Positions 29,183 to 39,834 are shown, counted from the first letter of the stretch. The stretch is DNA of 64,000 nucleotides from Burkholderiales bacterium RIFCSPHIGHO2_01_FULL_63_240 (GCA_001770725.1 MERU01000001.1:124001-188000), one strand, 5' to 3'. Notes: generated by a model from the letters alone, not told the origin. Numbers and translations: made by a program.

Positions 29183-29944
29183 TCAGGGCAGCACGATGGC
29201 CGGGTCTTCGACCCAGCGCCACTGGCCCGGCGCCAGGTCGGCGGGCAGCGCCAGCCGCCCGATGCTGCTGCGGTGCAGCCCCTCGACCCGGTTGCCCACG
29301 GCCGCCACCATGCGCTTGACCTGGTGGTACTTGCCCTGCAGCAGGGTCAGGCGCAGGTGCAGGGTTTCGCCGGCCGCATCAGCGGGGGCACCGTCGGGCC
29401 ACACCCGCTCGGCCGCGTGCGCCGCCACGGGGACCGGGTCGTCGTCCAGCACCACGCCCTTGAGCAGCTTGTCGCACATGGCCTGGGTGACGGGGTGCTT
29501 GCAGGTCACCTCGTAGACCTTGGGCACGTTCTTCTTGGGCGAGGTCAGCTTGTGCAGCAGGGGGCCGTCGTCGGTCAGCAGCAGCAGGCCGGTGGTGTCC
29601 TGGTCCAGCCGGCCCACGGGCTGCAGCCCACGGCGGCGCAGCGGCACCGGCAGCAGGTTGTGCACCCCCGGCCAGGCGCCGGGCTTGAGCGAGCACTCGT
29701 AGCCGGCCGGTTTGTGCAGCATCACCAGGGCCTGCACGTGCGTCGCCCAGGGCTGTCCGTCGACCACCAGGGTGAGCCGGTCGGCCGGGTAGGCGGCGTC
29801 CGGGTCGTCCACCGTTTCGCCGTTGACCTGCACCAGGCCCTTGAGGATCAGGCCATCGCAAACCCGGCGCTCGCCAAAGCCCTGGTCGAAGAGGATGTCG
29901 GCGAGGTGCTGGTGGCCGGCAGGCAGGCGGGTTCGGCGGGACAT
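29183..29944 (-). CDS. RsuA-family rRNA pseudouridine synthase
   Basis: 253-residue RsuA/RluB-type enzyme. An S4-like N-terminus (LADILFDQGFGERRVCDGLI) is followed by the catalytic core with GRLDQDTTGLLLLTDDG, whose Asp is the nucleophile, and the KxYxV-type KVYEVTCKHP and LLQGKYHQVKRM motifs. ATG 29944 (MSRRTRL) begins the S4-like domain; in-frame ATGs further upstream would overlap the divergent MBL gene. It is probably RsuA (16S U516), but RluE/RluF-type targets cannot be excluded. Confidence 0.88.
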   Translation of the reverse strand: MSRRTRLPAGHQHLADILFDQGFGERRVCDGLILKGLVQVNGETVDDPDAAYPADRLTLVVDGQPWATHVQALVMLHKPAGYECSLKPGAWPGVHNLLPVPLRRRGLQPVGRLDQDTTGLLLLTDDGPLLHKLTSPKKNVPKVYEVTCKHPVTQAMCDKLLKGVVLDDDPVPVAAHAAERVWPDGAPADAAGETLHLRLTLLQGKYHQVKRMVAAVGNRVEGLHRSSIGRLALPADLAPGQWRWVEDPAIVLP

Positions 29945-30032
29945 GGGCTGAAAGAGGCTGGTAGGGGTTCGCTGGTCAAGCCGACATTGTGCTGCCATCA
30001 TGCGCACGCACCGTCTCCCGAAGCACCGAACC

Positions 30033-30893
30033 ATGCGCATCCACCACCTCAACTGCGGCTCCATGTGCCCGATCGGCAAGCGGCTGATCAATGGCGACGG
30101 AGGCTGGCTGGCCTCGGCCCACATGTGCTGTCACTGCCTGCTCATCGAGGGCCGCAACGGCCTGATCCTGGTCGACACCGGACTGGGCACCGGCGACGTG
30201 ACCAACCCCAGGCGCCTGGGCATGCCCTTCGTGAACGTGGTGCGACCCCGCCTCCTGATGCAGGAAACCGCCATCCACCAGATCCGCGACCTGGGGCTGG
30301 ATCCGCGCGACGTGCACCACATCGTGCCCACCCACCTCGACCTCGACCACGCAGGCGGCCTGAGCGACTTCCCCGGGGCGCAGGTGCACGTCTACCGCAC
30401 CGAGCTGGACGCGGCGCTGGCGCGCAGCAGCTTCCGTGAGCGCGATCGCTACATCCCCGCCCAGTGGGCCCATGGCCCGAAGTGGTCCCCGCGCGACGTC
30501 ACCGGCGAGAGCTGGTTCGGCTTCGACGCCGTGCGCGCCCTGCCGGACACCGACGAAGAGGTGCTGCTCGTGCCGCTGACCGGCCACACCCGCGGCCACT
30601 GCGGCGTGGCCGTGCGCACCGACCGTGGCTGGCTGCTGCACTGCGGTGACGCCTACTTCTTCCGTGGCGAGATGGATGCCGAGCCGCACTGCCCCGTCGG
30701 CCTGAGCCTGTTCCAGAGCCTGCTGCAGATGCATGGCCCCAGCCGGATCGCCAACCAGCGCCGCCTGCGCGAACTCAATCAGGCCCATGGCGACGAGGTG
30801 ACGCTGTTTTGCGCCCATGACGCTGTGGAGCTGTCGAACATGCGCACGCGCGACCATCGCCTGCCCCCGCGCACCGCCGAGCACGCAGCCTGA
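30033..30893 (+). CDS. MBL-fold metallo-hydrolase (AHL-lactonase-like subgroup)
   Basis: 286-residue metallo-beta-lactamase-fold hydrolase. The metal motif reads THLDLDHAGG (H101, D103, D105, H106), so the second ligand of the usual HxHxDH is Asp. Further candidate ligands are in LTGHTRGHCG, HCGDAYF and CAHDAVE. Overall layout resembles the AHL-lactonase-like branch; the substrate is unproven. ATG 30033 (MRIHHLNCG) is preferred over ATG 30000. Divergent from the pseudouridine synthase gene. Confidence 0.85.
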   Translation: MRIHHLNCGSMCPIGKRLINGDGGWLASAHMCCHCLLIEGRNGLILVDTGLGTGDVTNPRRLGMPFVNVVRPRLLMQETAIHQIRDLGLDPRDVHHIVPTHLDLDHAGGLSDFPGAQVHVYRTELDAALARSSFRERDRYIPAQWAHGPKWSPRDVTGESWFGFDAVRALPDTDEEVLLVPLTGHTRGHCGVAVRTDRGWLLHCGDAYFFRGEMDAEPHCPVGLSLFQSLLQMHGPSRIANQRRLRELNQAHGDEVTLFCAHDAVELSNMRTRDHRLPPRTAEHAA

Positions 30894-30923
30894 GCCCTGG
30901 CGACGAACCGAGCCCGCGCGCCC

Positions 30924-31601
30924 TCAGAAGCGCCGAGTCAGCGTGAGCATGTCGTTCTCGCGCTTCATCTGAAAGCGCGTCAGGAAGCTGTTGCCCAGCA
31001 GCACATGCGGCATGCCCGAAGGCACCACCACCGCCTCGACGCCATAGACCTCGACGTCCTGGATGCGCAGCGACTTCAGCGTGATCCGCCAGATCGGGAT
31101 CACGCCATTGGCCGTGCTGCCCTGACCGCGCTCGCCCAACTCGTAATTGATGCCCATGCGACGGGCCTCGTCGGCGCTCATGGCCACGCTGGTGGCGCCG
31201 GTGTCCACCATGAACTGCGTCGCCCGGCCATTGATGCTGCCGCTGGTGACGAAGTGCCCGCCGGAGACGGCCGTCAGCACGATCTGCGTGCCGCCTGAGC
31301 CGCCGCCACCACCGCCGATGCTCACGGGCGCCCCGCCCAGGTCGATGGTCTGGCGCTTGCCCCCCACCTCCACGGTGACCTGGTCGGCGCGAACGGACAC
31401 CACCTTGACGCCCCGGTGCGTTTCACCGGAGGCCAGGGCTTTGGGCGCCCCGCCATCGACCACCAGCAAGGCCTTGCTGCCCATGCTGCCGGTCATGGCC
31501 ACGCTCTGGGCCGAGGCTGGCAGGCTCGCGCCCAACCCCATCCAGCAGGCCCAAGCCAGCGTGGCTGCAGCCCCCCCCTTCATCGATCGCTCGTGTTTCA
31601 C
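30924..31601 (-). CDS. Retropepsin-like aspartic protease (clan AA, TIGR02281-like), exported
   Basis: 225-residue protein with an N-terminal signal peptide (ending near ASAQS) and a single retropepsin-like domain. The active-site Asp is in FMVDTGATSVAMS and the C-terminal half has HVLLGNSFLTRFQ. A Gly-rich linker (SIGGGGGGSGG) separates the unassigned N-terminal beta region from the protease domain. Likely periplasmic and active as a homodimer; substrate unknown. Confidence 0.85.
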   Translation of the reverse strand: MKHERSMKGGAAATLAWACWMGLGASLPASAQSVAMTGSMGSKALLVVDGGAPKALASGETHRGVKVVSVRADQVTVEVGGKRQTIDLGGAPVSIGGGGGGSGGTQIVLTAVSGGHFVTSGSINGRATQFMVDTGATSVAMSADEARRMGINYELGERGQGSTANGVIPIWRITLKSLRIQDVEVYGVEAVVVPSGMPHVLLGNSFLTRFQMKRENDMLTLTRRF

Positions 31602-31651
31602 AGCCCGTTCTCCCTGTTTTGTGTGGCTGGCGATGGCGAATGAACCGCGGC

Positions 31652-32143
31652 TCAGTCGCGGAAGTTGTCGAAGGACAGCGGCACGTCGTTGATCTCCTTT
31701 TTCAGCAGCGCCATCGCGGCCTGCAGGTCGTCGCGCTTGTTGCCCTGGATGCGCACCTCCTCGCCCTGGATGCTGGCGTTGACCTTCATCTTGCTGTCCT
31801 TGATGACCTTCACGATCTTCTTGGCCAGCTCGGCCTCGATGCCGGCCTTGACCTTGAGCACCTGCTTGACCTTGTCGCCGCCGATCTTCTCGACTTTGCC
31901 GATGTCCATGAAACGGATGTCGACCTTCTGCTTGGTCAGCTTGTTGAAGAGCACGTCACGCACCTGGTCGATCTGGAAATCGCTGTCACCGAAGACGATG
32001 ACTTCCTTTTCCTTTTTCTTGAATTCGACGGCGGCGCTGGTGCCCTTGAAGTCGAAGCGGGTGCCGATTTCCTTGGCGGTGGTGTCGACGGCATTGCCGA
32101 CGGATTCGATGTTCGGGTCGAGCTTGGTGTCGAAACTGGGCAT
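31652..32143 (-). CDS. YajQ-family cyclic-di-GMP-binding protein
   Basis: 163-residue cytoplasmic protein matching YajQ over its whole length (start [20 protein letters not shown], then [14 protein letters not shown]; end [12 protein letters not shown]). Two ferredoxin-like domains. Xanthomonas and Pseudomonas members bind cyclic-di-GMP and act with a transcription factor; the same is assumed, not shown, here. An RBS-like AGGAGAT precedes the ATG. Divergent from murB with 32 bases between start codons. Confidence 0.94.
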   Translation of the reverse strand: MPSFDTKLDPNIESVGNAVDTTAKEIGTRFDFKGTSAAVEFKKKEKEVIVFGDSDFQIDQVRDVLFNKLTKQKVDIRFMDIGKVEKIGGDKVKQVLKVKAGIEAELAKKIVKVIKDSKMKVNASIQGEEVRIQGNKRDDLQAAMALLKKEINDVPLSFDNFRD

Positions 32144-32175
32144 GGTTGATCTCCTTTGTCTGCGAAAATTCTCGC

Positions 32176-33204
32176 ATGCACACCGCCCTGCCCGTGGAAA
32201 ACGGCGTCAACCTCAAGCCTTACAACACCTTCGGCCTGCCCTGCGTGGCGCAGACGCTGGTGCGCATCCGCTCGCAGGCCGATGTCAAACGCGTGGTCAA
32301 CGACCGCGAACTGGGGCTGGCGCGCAAGTTCATCCTGGGGGGCGGCAGCAACCTCGTGTTCACGCAGGACATCAAGGCCGTGGTGCTCAAGGTCGAGATC
32401 CCGGGCATCCGCCTGCTCGAAACCCGCGACGACGCCTGGATCGTCGAAGCCGGTGCGGGCGAGACCTGGCACAACCTGGTCAGCTGGTGCCTGGACCACG
32501 ACCTGCCAGGGCTGGAGAACATGGCCCTGATCCCCGGCACGGTGGGCGCCGCCCCGGTGCAGAACATCGGCGCCTACGGCCTGGAGCTCAAAGACCGATT
32601 CGAGTCGCTCGACGCCGTCGACCTGATGACTGGCCGCACCGTGACCTTCAACCGCGAGCAGTGCCAGTTCGACTACCGCGACAGCATCTTCAAGCGGGCC
32701 CTGGCCGGCCGCAGCGTGATCACCACCGTGCGACTGCGCCTGCCCCGGCCCTGGGTGCCCATGCTGGGCTACGCCGAGCTCGAACGCAAGGTGCTGGAGA
32801 CCGGCATCACCGCGCCCACGGCGCGCCAGGTCTTCGACTGGATCGTGGCAGTTCGCCGCGCCAAGCTGCCCGACCCGGCCGTCATCGGCAACGCCGGCAG
32901 CTTCTTCAAGAACCCGGTGGTCACGCCCGAGCAGTGCCGCGACATCATCCAGCGGGACCCGGAGATCGTGCACTACCCCATGCCCGACGGCAGCTTCAAG
33001 CTGGCCGCCGGCTGGATGATCGACGCCTGCGGCTGGAAGGGCAAGACCGTTGGCCAGGCCGGCGTCTACGAGAAGCAGGCCCTGGTGCTGGTCAACCGGG
33101 GCGACGCCCGCGGCGCCGAGGTCGTGACGCTGGCGCGCGCCATCCAGGAGAGCGTGTATGGCAGATTTGGCATCCGCCTGGAGCCCGAGCCGGTTGTGAT
33201 CTAG
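32176..33204 (+). CDS. murB: UDP-N-acetylenolpyruvoylglucosamine reductase MurB
   Basis: 342-residue FAD enzyme reducing enolpyruvyl-UDP-GlcNAc in peptidoglycan synthesis. FAD-binding N-domain with [17 protein letters not shown] and [18 protein letters not shown]; the catalytic serine is in [13 protein letters not shown]; type I architecture. ATG 32176 (MHTALPVEN) is the family start; an in-frame ATG at 32146 is too close to yajQ. Confidence 0.96.
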   Translation: MHTALPVENGVNLKPYNTFGLPCVAQTLVRIRSQADVKRVVNDRELGLARKFILGGGSNLVFTQDIKAVVLKVEIPGIRLLETRDDAWIVEAGAGETWHNLVSWCLDHDLPGLENMALIPGTVGAAPVQNIGAYGLELKDRFESLDAVDLMTGRTVTFNREQCQFDYRDSIFKRALAGRSVITTVRLRLPRPWVPMLGYAELERKVLETGITAPTARQVFDWIVAVRRAKLPDPAVIGNAGSFFKNPVVTPEQCRDIIQRDPEIVHYPMPDGSFKLAAGWMIDACGWKGKTVGQAGVYEKQALVLVNRGDARGAEVVTLARAIQESVYGRFGIRLEPEPVVI

Positions 33205-33306
33205 GGGGGCGTTCCTGTTGGCGGGTTGATCGGGCTAAACTGCCTGTCGTTCATGGCGCAGGTCCTGGGCTGGACCTCGTCTTGTTTTCGCACCAAGGGA
33301 GTTTTC

Positions 33307-34221
33307 ATGCCGTTTTCCGTCCGCACCATCCCCGCTGCTGGCCGCCTGAGCCTGCTCGCCATCACCGCCGCCTGCGCCACCTTGCTGTCGGGCTGCCTGG
33401 CCACCGCGCCCACCATGGGCGAAAACAAGGGCACCGTCAGTGGCGCCGCTGGTGGGGCCTCGGCCGAAAACAACAACAGCCAGCTCGAGAAGTGCACCGA
33501 GACCCTGGGCACCCTGGCCATCGATGAAGACACCAACGCCCCCTGGTACATCACCCTGCGCGAGTACCAGCTGGGCTCGACGGTGCCCGTGCTGCGCCTG
33601 ATGATCCAGCAGTCGAACTGCTTCGTCATCGTCGAGCGCGGCAAGGCCATGAACAACATGATGCGCGAGCGCGAGTTCGCCCGCGGCGACGAAAGCCGTG
33701 CCGGCAGCAACTTCCAGAAGGGCCAGATGGTCGCGGCCGACTACACCATGAGCCCCTCCATCCAGTTCTCCGGCAAGACCGGCGGTGGCGGTGGCGGCCT
33801 GGGCGGCTACGGTGGCGGCATCCTGGGCCTGGTCGCCGGCAGCGTCAGCAAGAACGAAGCATCGACCACGCTGCTGCTGATCGACAACCGCTCGGGCGTG
33901 CAGATCTCGGCGGCCGAGGGCACGGCAGGCAACTACGACTTCGGCATCTTCGGTGCGGCCTTCGGTGGCGGCCTGGGCGGTGGCGGCGGCGGTTACGCCA
34001 AGACCCCCCAAGGCAAGGTCATCACCGCGGCCTTCGCCGACTCCTTCAACCAGATGGTCAAGGCCCTGCGCAACTACAAGGCACAGCAGGTCAAGGGTGG
34101 CCTGGGCACCGGCGGCCGACTGGGCGTGCAAGGTGGCGAAACCGCCGCCTCGAAGGAGCTGGACGCCAAGCCCAAGTCTTCCACGACCAAGCCTGCCACC
34201 AAGTCCACCACCAAGAAGTGA
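33307..34221 (+). CDS. CsgG-family outer-membrane lipoprotein
   Basis: 304-residue lipoprotein with lipobox LLSGC and the CsgG/HfaB fold pattern: LREYQLGSTVPVLRLMIQQS and CFVIVERGKAMNNMMRERE. Two segments where CsgG forms its transmembrane hairpins carry long Gly runs (around GGGGGGLGGYGGG and GGGLGGGGGGY). The C-terminus is a Lys/Ser/Thr tail. RBS AAGGGA sits just before ATG 33307. There are no csgA, csgB, csgE or csgF genes nearby, so it is not a classical curli pore. Coupled to the next gene. Confidence 0.8.
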   Translation: MPFSVRTIPAAGRLSLLAITAACATLLSGCLATAPTMGENKGTVSGAAGGASAENNNSQLEKCTETLGTLAIDEDTNAPWYITLREYQLGSTVPVLRLMIQQSNCFVIVERGKAMNNMMREREFARGDESRAGSNFQKGQMVAADYTMSPSIQFSGKTGGGGGGLGGYGGGILGLVAGSVSKNEASTTLLLIDNRSGVQISAAEGTAGNYDFGIFGAAFGGGLGGGGGGYAKTPQGKVITAAFADSFNQMVKALRNYKAQQVKGGLGTGGRLGVQGGETAASKELDAKPKSSTTKPATKSTTKK

Positions 34222-34241
34222 AGCCCGGAAAGCGCAACGCC

Positions 34242-34733
34242 ATGATCACCCTCAAGCCCATTCGGTTTGCCATGGCATCGGCCCTGCTTGCCTGGGGGGC
34301 TCACGTCACGACGGCCCAGGCCGCCGAGTTCCACATGTACGTCAAGTGCAAGGGAACCCTGTCGGCATCGGGCAAGTCCAAGCCCGCCCACCTCGACCTG
34401 GCCCTGCGGGACAACAACACGACGGCGCTGATCCAGCGCTCGAACGTGCTGCCCAAGGGCGAGCGCTTGGTCTACACGCAGACGCCGACCGACTACACGA
34501 TGGTCTACAAGCTGCGCCAGCCAGGCACCCACTACTACCACGACTGGCTCAATGGCACGTGGGTGGTGTGGCAGCCCAACCTCAAGCGGCTGGCCACCAT
34601 CCGCCTGGCCATCGACCGGCAGGAAGGCGAGCTCGAAGGCGAGTTGCTGGACTTCAACGACGACCTGATCGGCACCATGCAGATGACGTGCGAAAAGGTC
34701 GACCCGGACGAGCTGCCCGAACCCAAGCTGTGA
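34242..34733 (+). CDS. Small exported protein of unknown function
   Basis: 163-residue protein with a signal peptide (MITLKPIRFAMASALLAWGA, ending near AQA-AEF). The mature part is beta-rich with many Tyr/Trp residues (THYYHDWLNGTWVVWQPN) and two Cys (VKCKG and TCEKV) that could form a disulfide. I do not recognise the family. A GTG at 34218 overlapping the upstream TGA is an alternative start. It directly follows the CsgG-like gene and ends before a strong terminator, so they form a two-gene unit; it may be cargo or accessory to the CsgG-like pore. Confidence 0.7.
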   Translation: MITLKPIRFAMASALLAWGAHVTTAQAAEFHMYVKCKGTLSASGKSKPAHLDLALRDNNTTALIQRSNVLPKGERLVYTQTPTDYTMVYKLRQPGTHYYHDWLNGTWVVWQPNLKRLATIRLAIDRQEGELEGELLDFNDDLIGTMQMTCEKVDPDELPEPKL

Positions 34734-34774
34734 AGCCGGGCTCGGCCCTGCAGCCACTGCCGTCCAGGCAAAAG

Positions 34775-34804
34775 AAAAGCCGCTGATCGATCAGCGGCTT
34801 TTTT
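34775..34804. terminator. Bidirectional Rho-independent terminator
   Basis: Stem aaaagccgctga/tcagcggctttt around loop tcga, with T run on the plus strand and A run before it. It can serve both the CsgG-like operon (plus) and ppnP (minus). Confidence 0.85.
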
Positions 34805-34842
34805 CATGGCCCGATCGCCGAGGCGACCGGGACAGCCCGGCA

Positions 34843-35160
34843 TCAACCGAAGTGGCAGATGTAGTGGTAGGGCTCGCCTTCGACCTTGATCTCGAAGGAC
34901 GAATTGCCCGGCACGTCGAAGCTTTCGCCCGCGCCGTAGGTCTTCCACTCGGTGGAGCCGGCCAGCTTGATGGTGGCCTTGCCGGCGACGGTTTCCATCA
35001 CTTCCGGCGCGCCGGTGTTGAAGGTCAGCGTGGCAGGCAGGATCACGCCAACGGACTTGCGGGTGCCATCGGCCAGGGTGACGGTGTGCGAGACGCACTT
35101 GCCATCGAAGTAGACGTTGGCTTGCGTGTTGACGGTGCCAGCGAGGGTGGTGGTGCTCAT
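34843..35160 (-). CDS. ppnP: Pyrimidine/purine nucleoside phosphorylase PpnP (DUF1255)
   Basis: 105-residue single-domain cupin. Family landmarks: [56 protein letters not shown] and a C-terminal YHYICHFG. PpnP cleaves several nucleosides with phosphate. Twenty-four bases after argG on the same strand, so probably co-transcribed. Confidence 0.93.
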   Translation of the reverse strand: MSTTTLAGTVNTQANVYFDGKCVSHTVTLADGTRKSVGVILPATLTFNTGAPEVMETVAGKATIKLAGSTEWKTYGAGESFDVPGNSSFEIKVEGEPYHYICHFG

Positions 35161-35184
35161 GTCGGAAAAGCCTTCTCAGTCAGG

Positions 35185-36609
<1,425 letters not shown>

Positions 36610-36712
36610 GGTCAGGCAAAAAGAAGAACGAAACAGCGGATTCTAGACGCCCGCGGGCTCGCCAGCCCATGCTTCAATCACGGCCAGAACACCGAAACCC
36701 GGGAGAAGCCGC

Positions 36713-38566
36713 ATGGAACAGGCCGACTTCATCCACCACGTTCGCGTCAGCGAATACCTCAGCGCCGAAGACCCCACCGCCTACCGCCGCCGCGTGGCGT
36801 GGTTCGCCGGGCTGGGCTACGCCTGGATCGGCGGCTGCCTGCTCGTGTCCATCTGGCTGGCCACCTGGGCCATCCAGCACCTGACGACCGGTCGCGCTCG
36901 CGCAGGCACCCTCTTCCTGCTGATCGGCGCCGTGGGCCTGGGTTGGACCAGCCTGCGCTCGCTGTGGGTGCGCCTGGATGCCAAACCGGAAGGTCACCGG
37001 CTCACCAAGCAACAGGCCCCCGCCCTCTTCAAGCTCATCAGCCAGGTGCGACGCAAGGTCAAAGGCCCCAAGCTCGACGAGGTCTGGCTGGACGACCGCT
37101 TCAACGCCAGCATCTCGCAGGTGCCGCGCTTCGGGCTGCTGGGTCGCCCCGTCAACCGATTGACCATCGGCCTGCCCCTGCTGATGGCGCTCGACGTGCC
37201 TCGCCTGAGCGCCGTGCTGGCCCACGAATACGGCCACCTGCGCGGCAACCATGGCCGCTTCGCCGCCTGGATCTACCGCACCCGCCTGAGCTGGATGCGC
37301 ATGAACGAGCGCCTGGCCGAGGACGACAGCATCAGCGGCTGGCTGAACGCTCGATTCATGCACTGGTATGTGCCGCGCTTTCTGGCGCGCAGCTTCGCCC
37401 TGGCCCGCCAGGACGAGTACGAGGCCGACCGCATCTCCGCTCGGCTGGTGGGCGCGGCCACGGCGGGCGCGGCGCTGGTCGAGATCGACATCAAGGGTAC
37501 GTGGATAGGCGAGCAGTTCTGGCGCCAGCACTGGCAGGGCGCCACCGACCACGCCCTGCCCACCGGCCCGTTCAAGGCGCTGCGCCACCTGCTGCTGAGC
37601 CCGCCGGAAGAAGGCTTTGCCCGCGAAGCCCTGCGCCGCTCGCTCAAGGAGCTCTCGAACATCGACGACACCCACCCGGTGCTCAAGGAGCGCCTGGGCG
37701 CGCTCAAGGTGCCCGCCAACCTGCCCGAGTGGTCTCACAAGGGATCGCTGGCGCTGCTGGGCCCCGAGGCCGAGGCCTGGGTGCAGCGCTTCGACCAGGC
37801 CTGGTGCAAGGACCAGGCCAAGACCTGGAAGGCCCAGCACCAGCGCCAGCAGGCCCTCAAGCAGCGCGTCGAAGGCTGGCGCGCCCGCGCCGAAACGCTG
37901 GGCACCGACGAGATGGTGCTGTGGGCGCGCTGCGAACGTCGCCTGCACAGCGACGTCGACGTGGTCAAGCTTTATCAGCGGGCCCTGGAGCGCAACCCGG
38001 CCCACGCCGATGCCCTGCTGGGCCTGGTGCAAGCCTGCGAGGACGCGCCGCTGGCCCTGCGCCTGAGCTGGCTCGATCAGCTGTGGCTGCGCTCGCCCGA
38101 CCACCGCCACTTCGCCGCGCGCAAAGCCGTGGCCTGGCTGGAGCGCCCACCGCACGGCGCCGAGCCCGACGCCATCGCCCTCAAGCAATGGCGCCAGCGC
38201 GTGAAAGACGCCCAGGCCGCCGACGACGCTTTGTGGCAGGCCCTGACCGAGCCGCCCTGGTTCACCCAGTTGCAGCGCCACGACCTCGACGAGGTGCAAA
38301 TCGAAGACACCCGCGAGGTGCTGGGCTGGCACCCGGCCATCCGCCAGGCCTGGCTGTGCCGCCGTCGCCTGCCTGAGCACAGCGACCGGCGCGCCTACCT
38401 GCTCTTCGTCGACGTGCCCGATCTGAACAACGCCCAGCGCGCCGGCCTGTGCCACCAGTTGATCCACCAGCTGGACCTGCCCGGCCCGGCGATCCCACTG
38501 TGCATCGGCGACGAGGTGCCGATGGCGGAGGTCAAGCGCTCGGCTTTCAGCCCCATCGTGGGTTGA
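36713..38566 (+). CDS. Membrane-anchored M48-family metallopeptidase with long C-terminal region
   Basis: 617-residue protein. Two hydrophobic segments at about 33-55 and 65-82 are followed by an M48 zinc protease domain: HEYGH at 171-175 and a later QDEYEADRIS that supplies the third ligand. The region from about residue 290 to the end is helical, Ala/Leu/Arg-rich and TPR-like (LERNPAHADALLGLVQACED). Similar to uncharacterised M48 proteins, not HtpX. Divergent from argG. Substrates unknown. Confidence 0.85.
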   Translation: MEQADFIHHVRVSEYLSAEDPTAYRRRVAWFAGLGYAWIGGCLLVSIWLATWAIQHLTTGRARAGTLFLLIGAVGLGWTSLRSLWVRLDAKPEGHRLTKQQAPALFKLISQVRRKVKGPKLDEVWLDDRFNASISQVPRFGLLGRPVNRLTIGLPLLMALDVPRLSAVLAHEYGHLRGNHGRFAAWIYRTRLSWMRMNERLAEDDSISGWLNARFMHWYVPRFLARSFALARQDEYEADRISARLVGAATAGAALVEIDIKGTWIGEQFWRQHWQGATDHALPTGPFKALRHLLLSPPEEGFAREALRRSLKELSNIDDTHPVLKERLGALKVPANLPEWSHKGSLALLGPEAEAWVQRFDQAWCKDQAKTWKAQHQRQQALKQRVEGWRARAETLGTDEMVLWARCERRLHSDVDVVKLYQRALERNPAHADALLGLVQACEDAPLALRLSWLDQLWLRSPDHRHFAARKAVAWLERPPHGAEPDAIALKQWRQRVKDAQAADDALWQALTEPPWFTQLQRHDLDEVQIEDTREVLGWHPAIRQAWLCRRRLPEHSDRRAYLLFVDVPDLNNAQRAGLCHQLIHQLDLPGPAIPLCIGDEVPMAEVKRSAFSPIVG

Positions 38567-38578
38567 GGGCGGACCGAG

Positions 38579-39697
38579 TCAGAACAAGCTCGCCTGCGCG
38601 GGCGGTGCGCGCAGCAGCGCCGGCTCGAACGCCGAGCAGTCCAGCACCGGGGCGCCATGCCCGATGCCATGCCGCGCCGCCGCCCCCCTCACGCGCTGGC
38701 GGATGAGGTCGGCCCAGATGCCCTGCCCCTTCATGCGCAGGCTGAAGCTGGCGTCGTAGTCTCGCCCGCCCCGCATCTCGCGGATGCGCGCCATGACTCG
38801 CTCGGCTCGCTGCGGAAAGTGGTCGGCCAGCCAGCCCTGGAACAGCGGCAGCACCTCCCAGGGCAGGCGCACGATGGTGTAGTGGATGGCGCTGGCGCCG
38901 GCATCGGCCGCCGCATCGACCAGTCGCTCGATCTCGGGCTCGTTGACGAAGGGGATGATGGGCGCCACGTTGACGCCCACCGGCACGCCCGCCTCGCGCA
39001 GGCGCCGCACGGTCTGCAGCCGACGCCAGGGGGCCGCAGCGCGCGGCTCCAGCTTGCGGCACAGCTCGCCATCCAGCGTGGTCAGGCTGACCATGACGTA
39101 GGCCTGGCGCCGCTCGGCGGCCCTCGCCAGCAAATCAATGTCGCGCTCGATGCCCGCTGACTTGGTGACCGCGGTGAACGGGTGCCGGCAGGCATCGAGC
39201 ACCTCCAGCAGGCTGCGCGTGAGGCGCCATTCGCGCTCGACAGGCTGCCAGGCGTCGGTGGCCGAACCGATGTTGATGGGCGAGCAGGTGTGCGAGGGGC
39301 GCTGCAGTTCTGCGGCCAGCAACTCGGCCGCGTTGACCTTGGCCACCAGGCGGGTTTCGAAGTCCAACCCAGGCGACAGGTTGAGGTAGCTGTGGGTGGG
39401 CCGCGCATAGCAGTAGATGCAGCCGTGCTCGCAACCCCGGTAAGGGTTGAGCGACCAGGTGAAGGGGATGTCGGGCGAGTCGTTGCGCGCCAGGATGCTG
39501 CGGGCGCGCTCGGGGGTGACCTCGGTGGAAACATGGGAAGGCCCCGACACCGCTTCATCATCCGGCCAACCGTCGTCCTCCAGCGCCTTCTCGGTGAGGG
39601 CGAAGCGGTGGGCCAGGCGGGTGGCGGTGCCCCGTCCCTTGATGGGCGCGGCCCGCTGGCGGGGGTCTGGCAAAGGCAGCCAGTGATCGTCTTGCAT
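38579..39697 (-). CDS. PA0069-family radical SAM protein (SplB-like)
   Basis: 372-residue radical SAM enzyme. The 4Fe-4S motif CEHGCIYCYARPTHSYL uses C89, C93 and C96. Other family blocks are IPFTWSLNPYRG, PINIGSATDAWQPVER and TAVTKSAGIERDIDLL. The family resembles spore photoproduct lyase but its reaction is not known. The ATG lies one base from a perfect CTGT-N8-ACAG LexA-type box (39699-39714), so it is probably an SOS gene; the Pseudomonas aeruginosa homologue PA0069 is reported as LexA-controlled. Confidence 0.92.
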   Translation of the reverse strand: MQDDHWLPLPDPRQRAAPIKGRGTATRLAHRFALTEKALEDDGWPDDEAVSGPSHVSTEVTPERARSILARNDSPDIPFTWSLNPYRGCEHGCIYCYARPTHSYLNLSPGLDFETRLVAKVNAAELLAAELQRPSHTCSPINIGSATDAWQPVEREWRLTRSLLEVLDACRHPFTAVTKSAGIERDIDLLARAAERRQAYVMVSLTTLDGELCRKLEPRAAAPWRRLQTVRRLREAGVPVGVNVAPIIPFVNEPEIERLVDAAADAGASAIHYTIVRLPWEVLPLFQGWLADHFPQRAERVMARIREMRGGRDYDASFSLRMKGQGIWADLIRQRVRGAAARHGIGHGAPVLDCSAFEPALLRAPPAQASLF

Positions 39698-39698
39698 G

Positions 39699-39714
39699 CT
39701 GTGTTTTTATACAG
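39699..39714 (-). promoter_or_regulatory. LexA (SOS) box upstream of the radical SAM gene
   Basis: CTGT-GTTTTTAT-ACAG matches the CTGT-N8-ACAG LexA core exactly, with an AT-rich spacer, beginning two bases before the start codon. The flanking g/c extends the palindrome to nine base pairs on each half side of an imperfect repeat. Confidence 0.7.
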
Positions 39715-39834
39715 CAAAACAAAACCATCACGCTTCATTCACCTCAGGTCAAAGCGGGATTGCCCCTCCCCTGATCAGGGGTCGTTTCATGCGCGGCATA
39801 CCCGTCACTTTGGGTTAGATTTTGTTGGCAGGTT

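Noticed and set aside
26353..29319. 988-codon plus-strand open frame opposite ileS and ribF
   Set aside because: Antisense shadow; ileS and ribF motifs are complete on the minus strand.
33781..33980. Gly-codon-rich repeats as a possible tandem DNA repeat or CRISPR-like array
   Set aside because: The GGTGGC-type repeats are codons for Gly runs inside the CsgG-like gene with no spacer structure.
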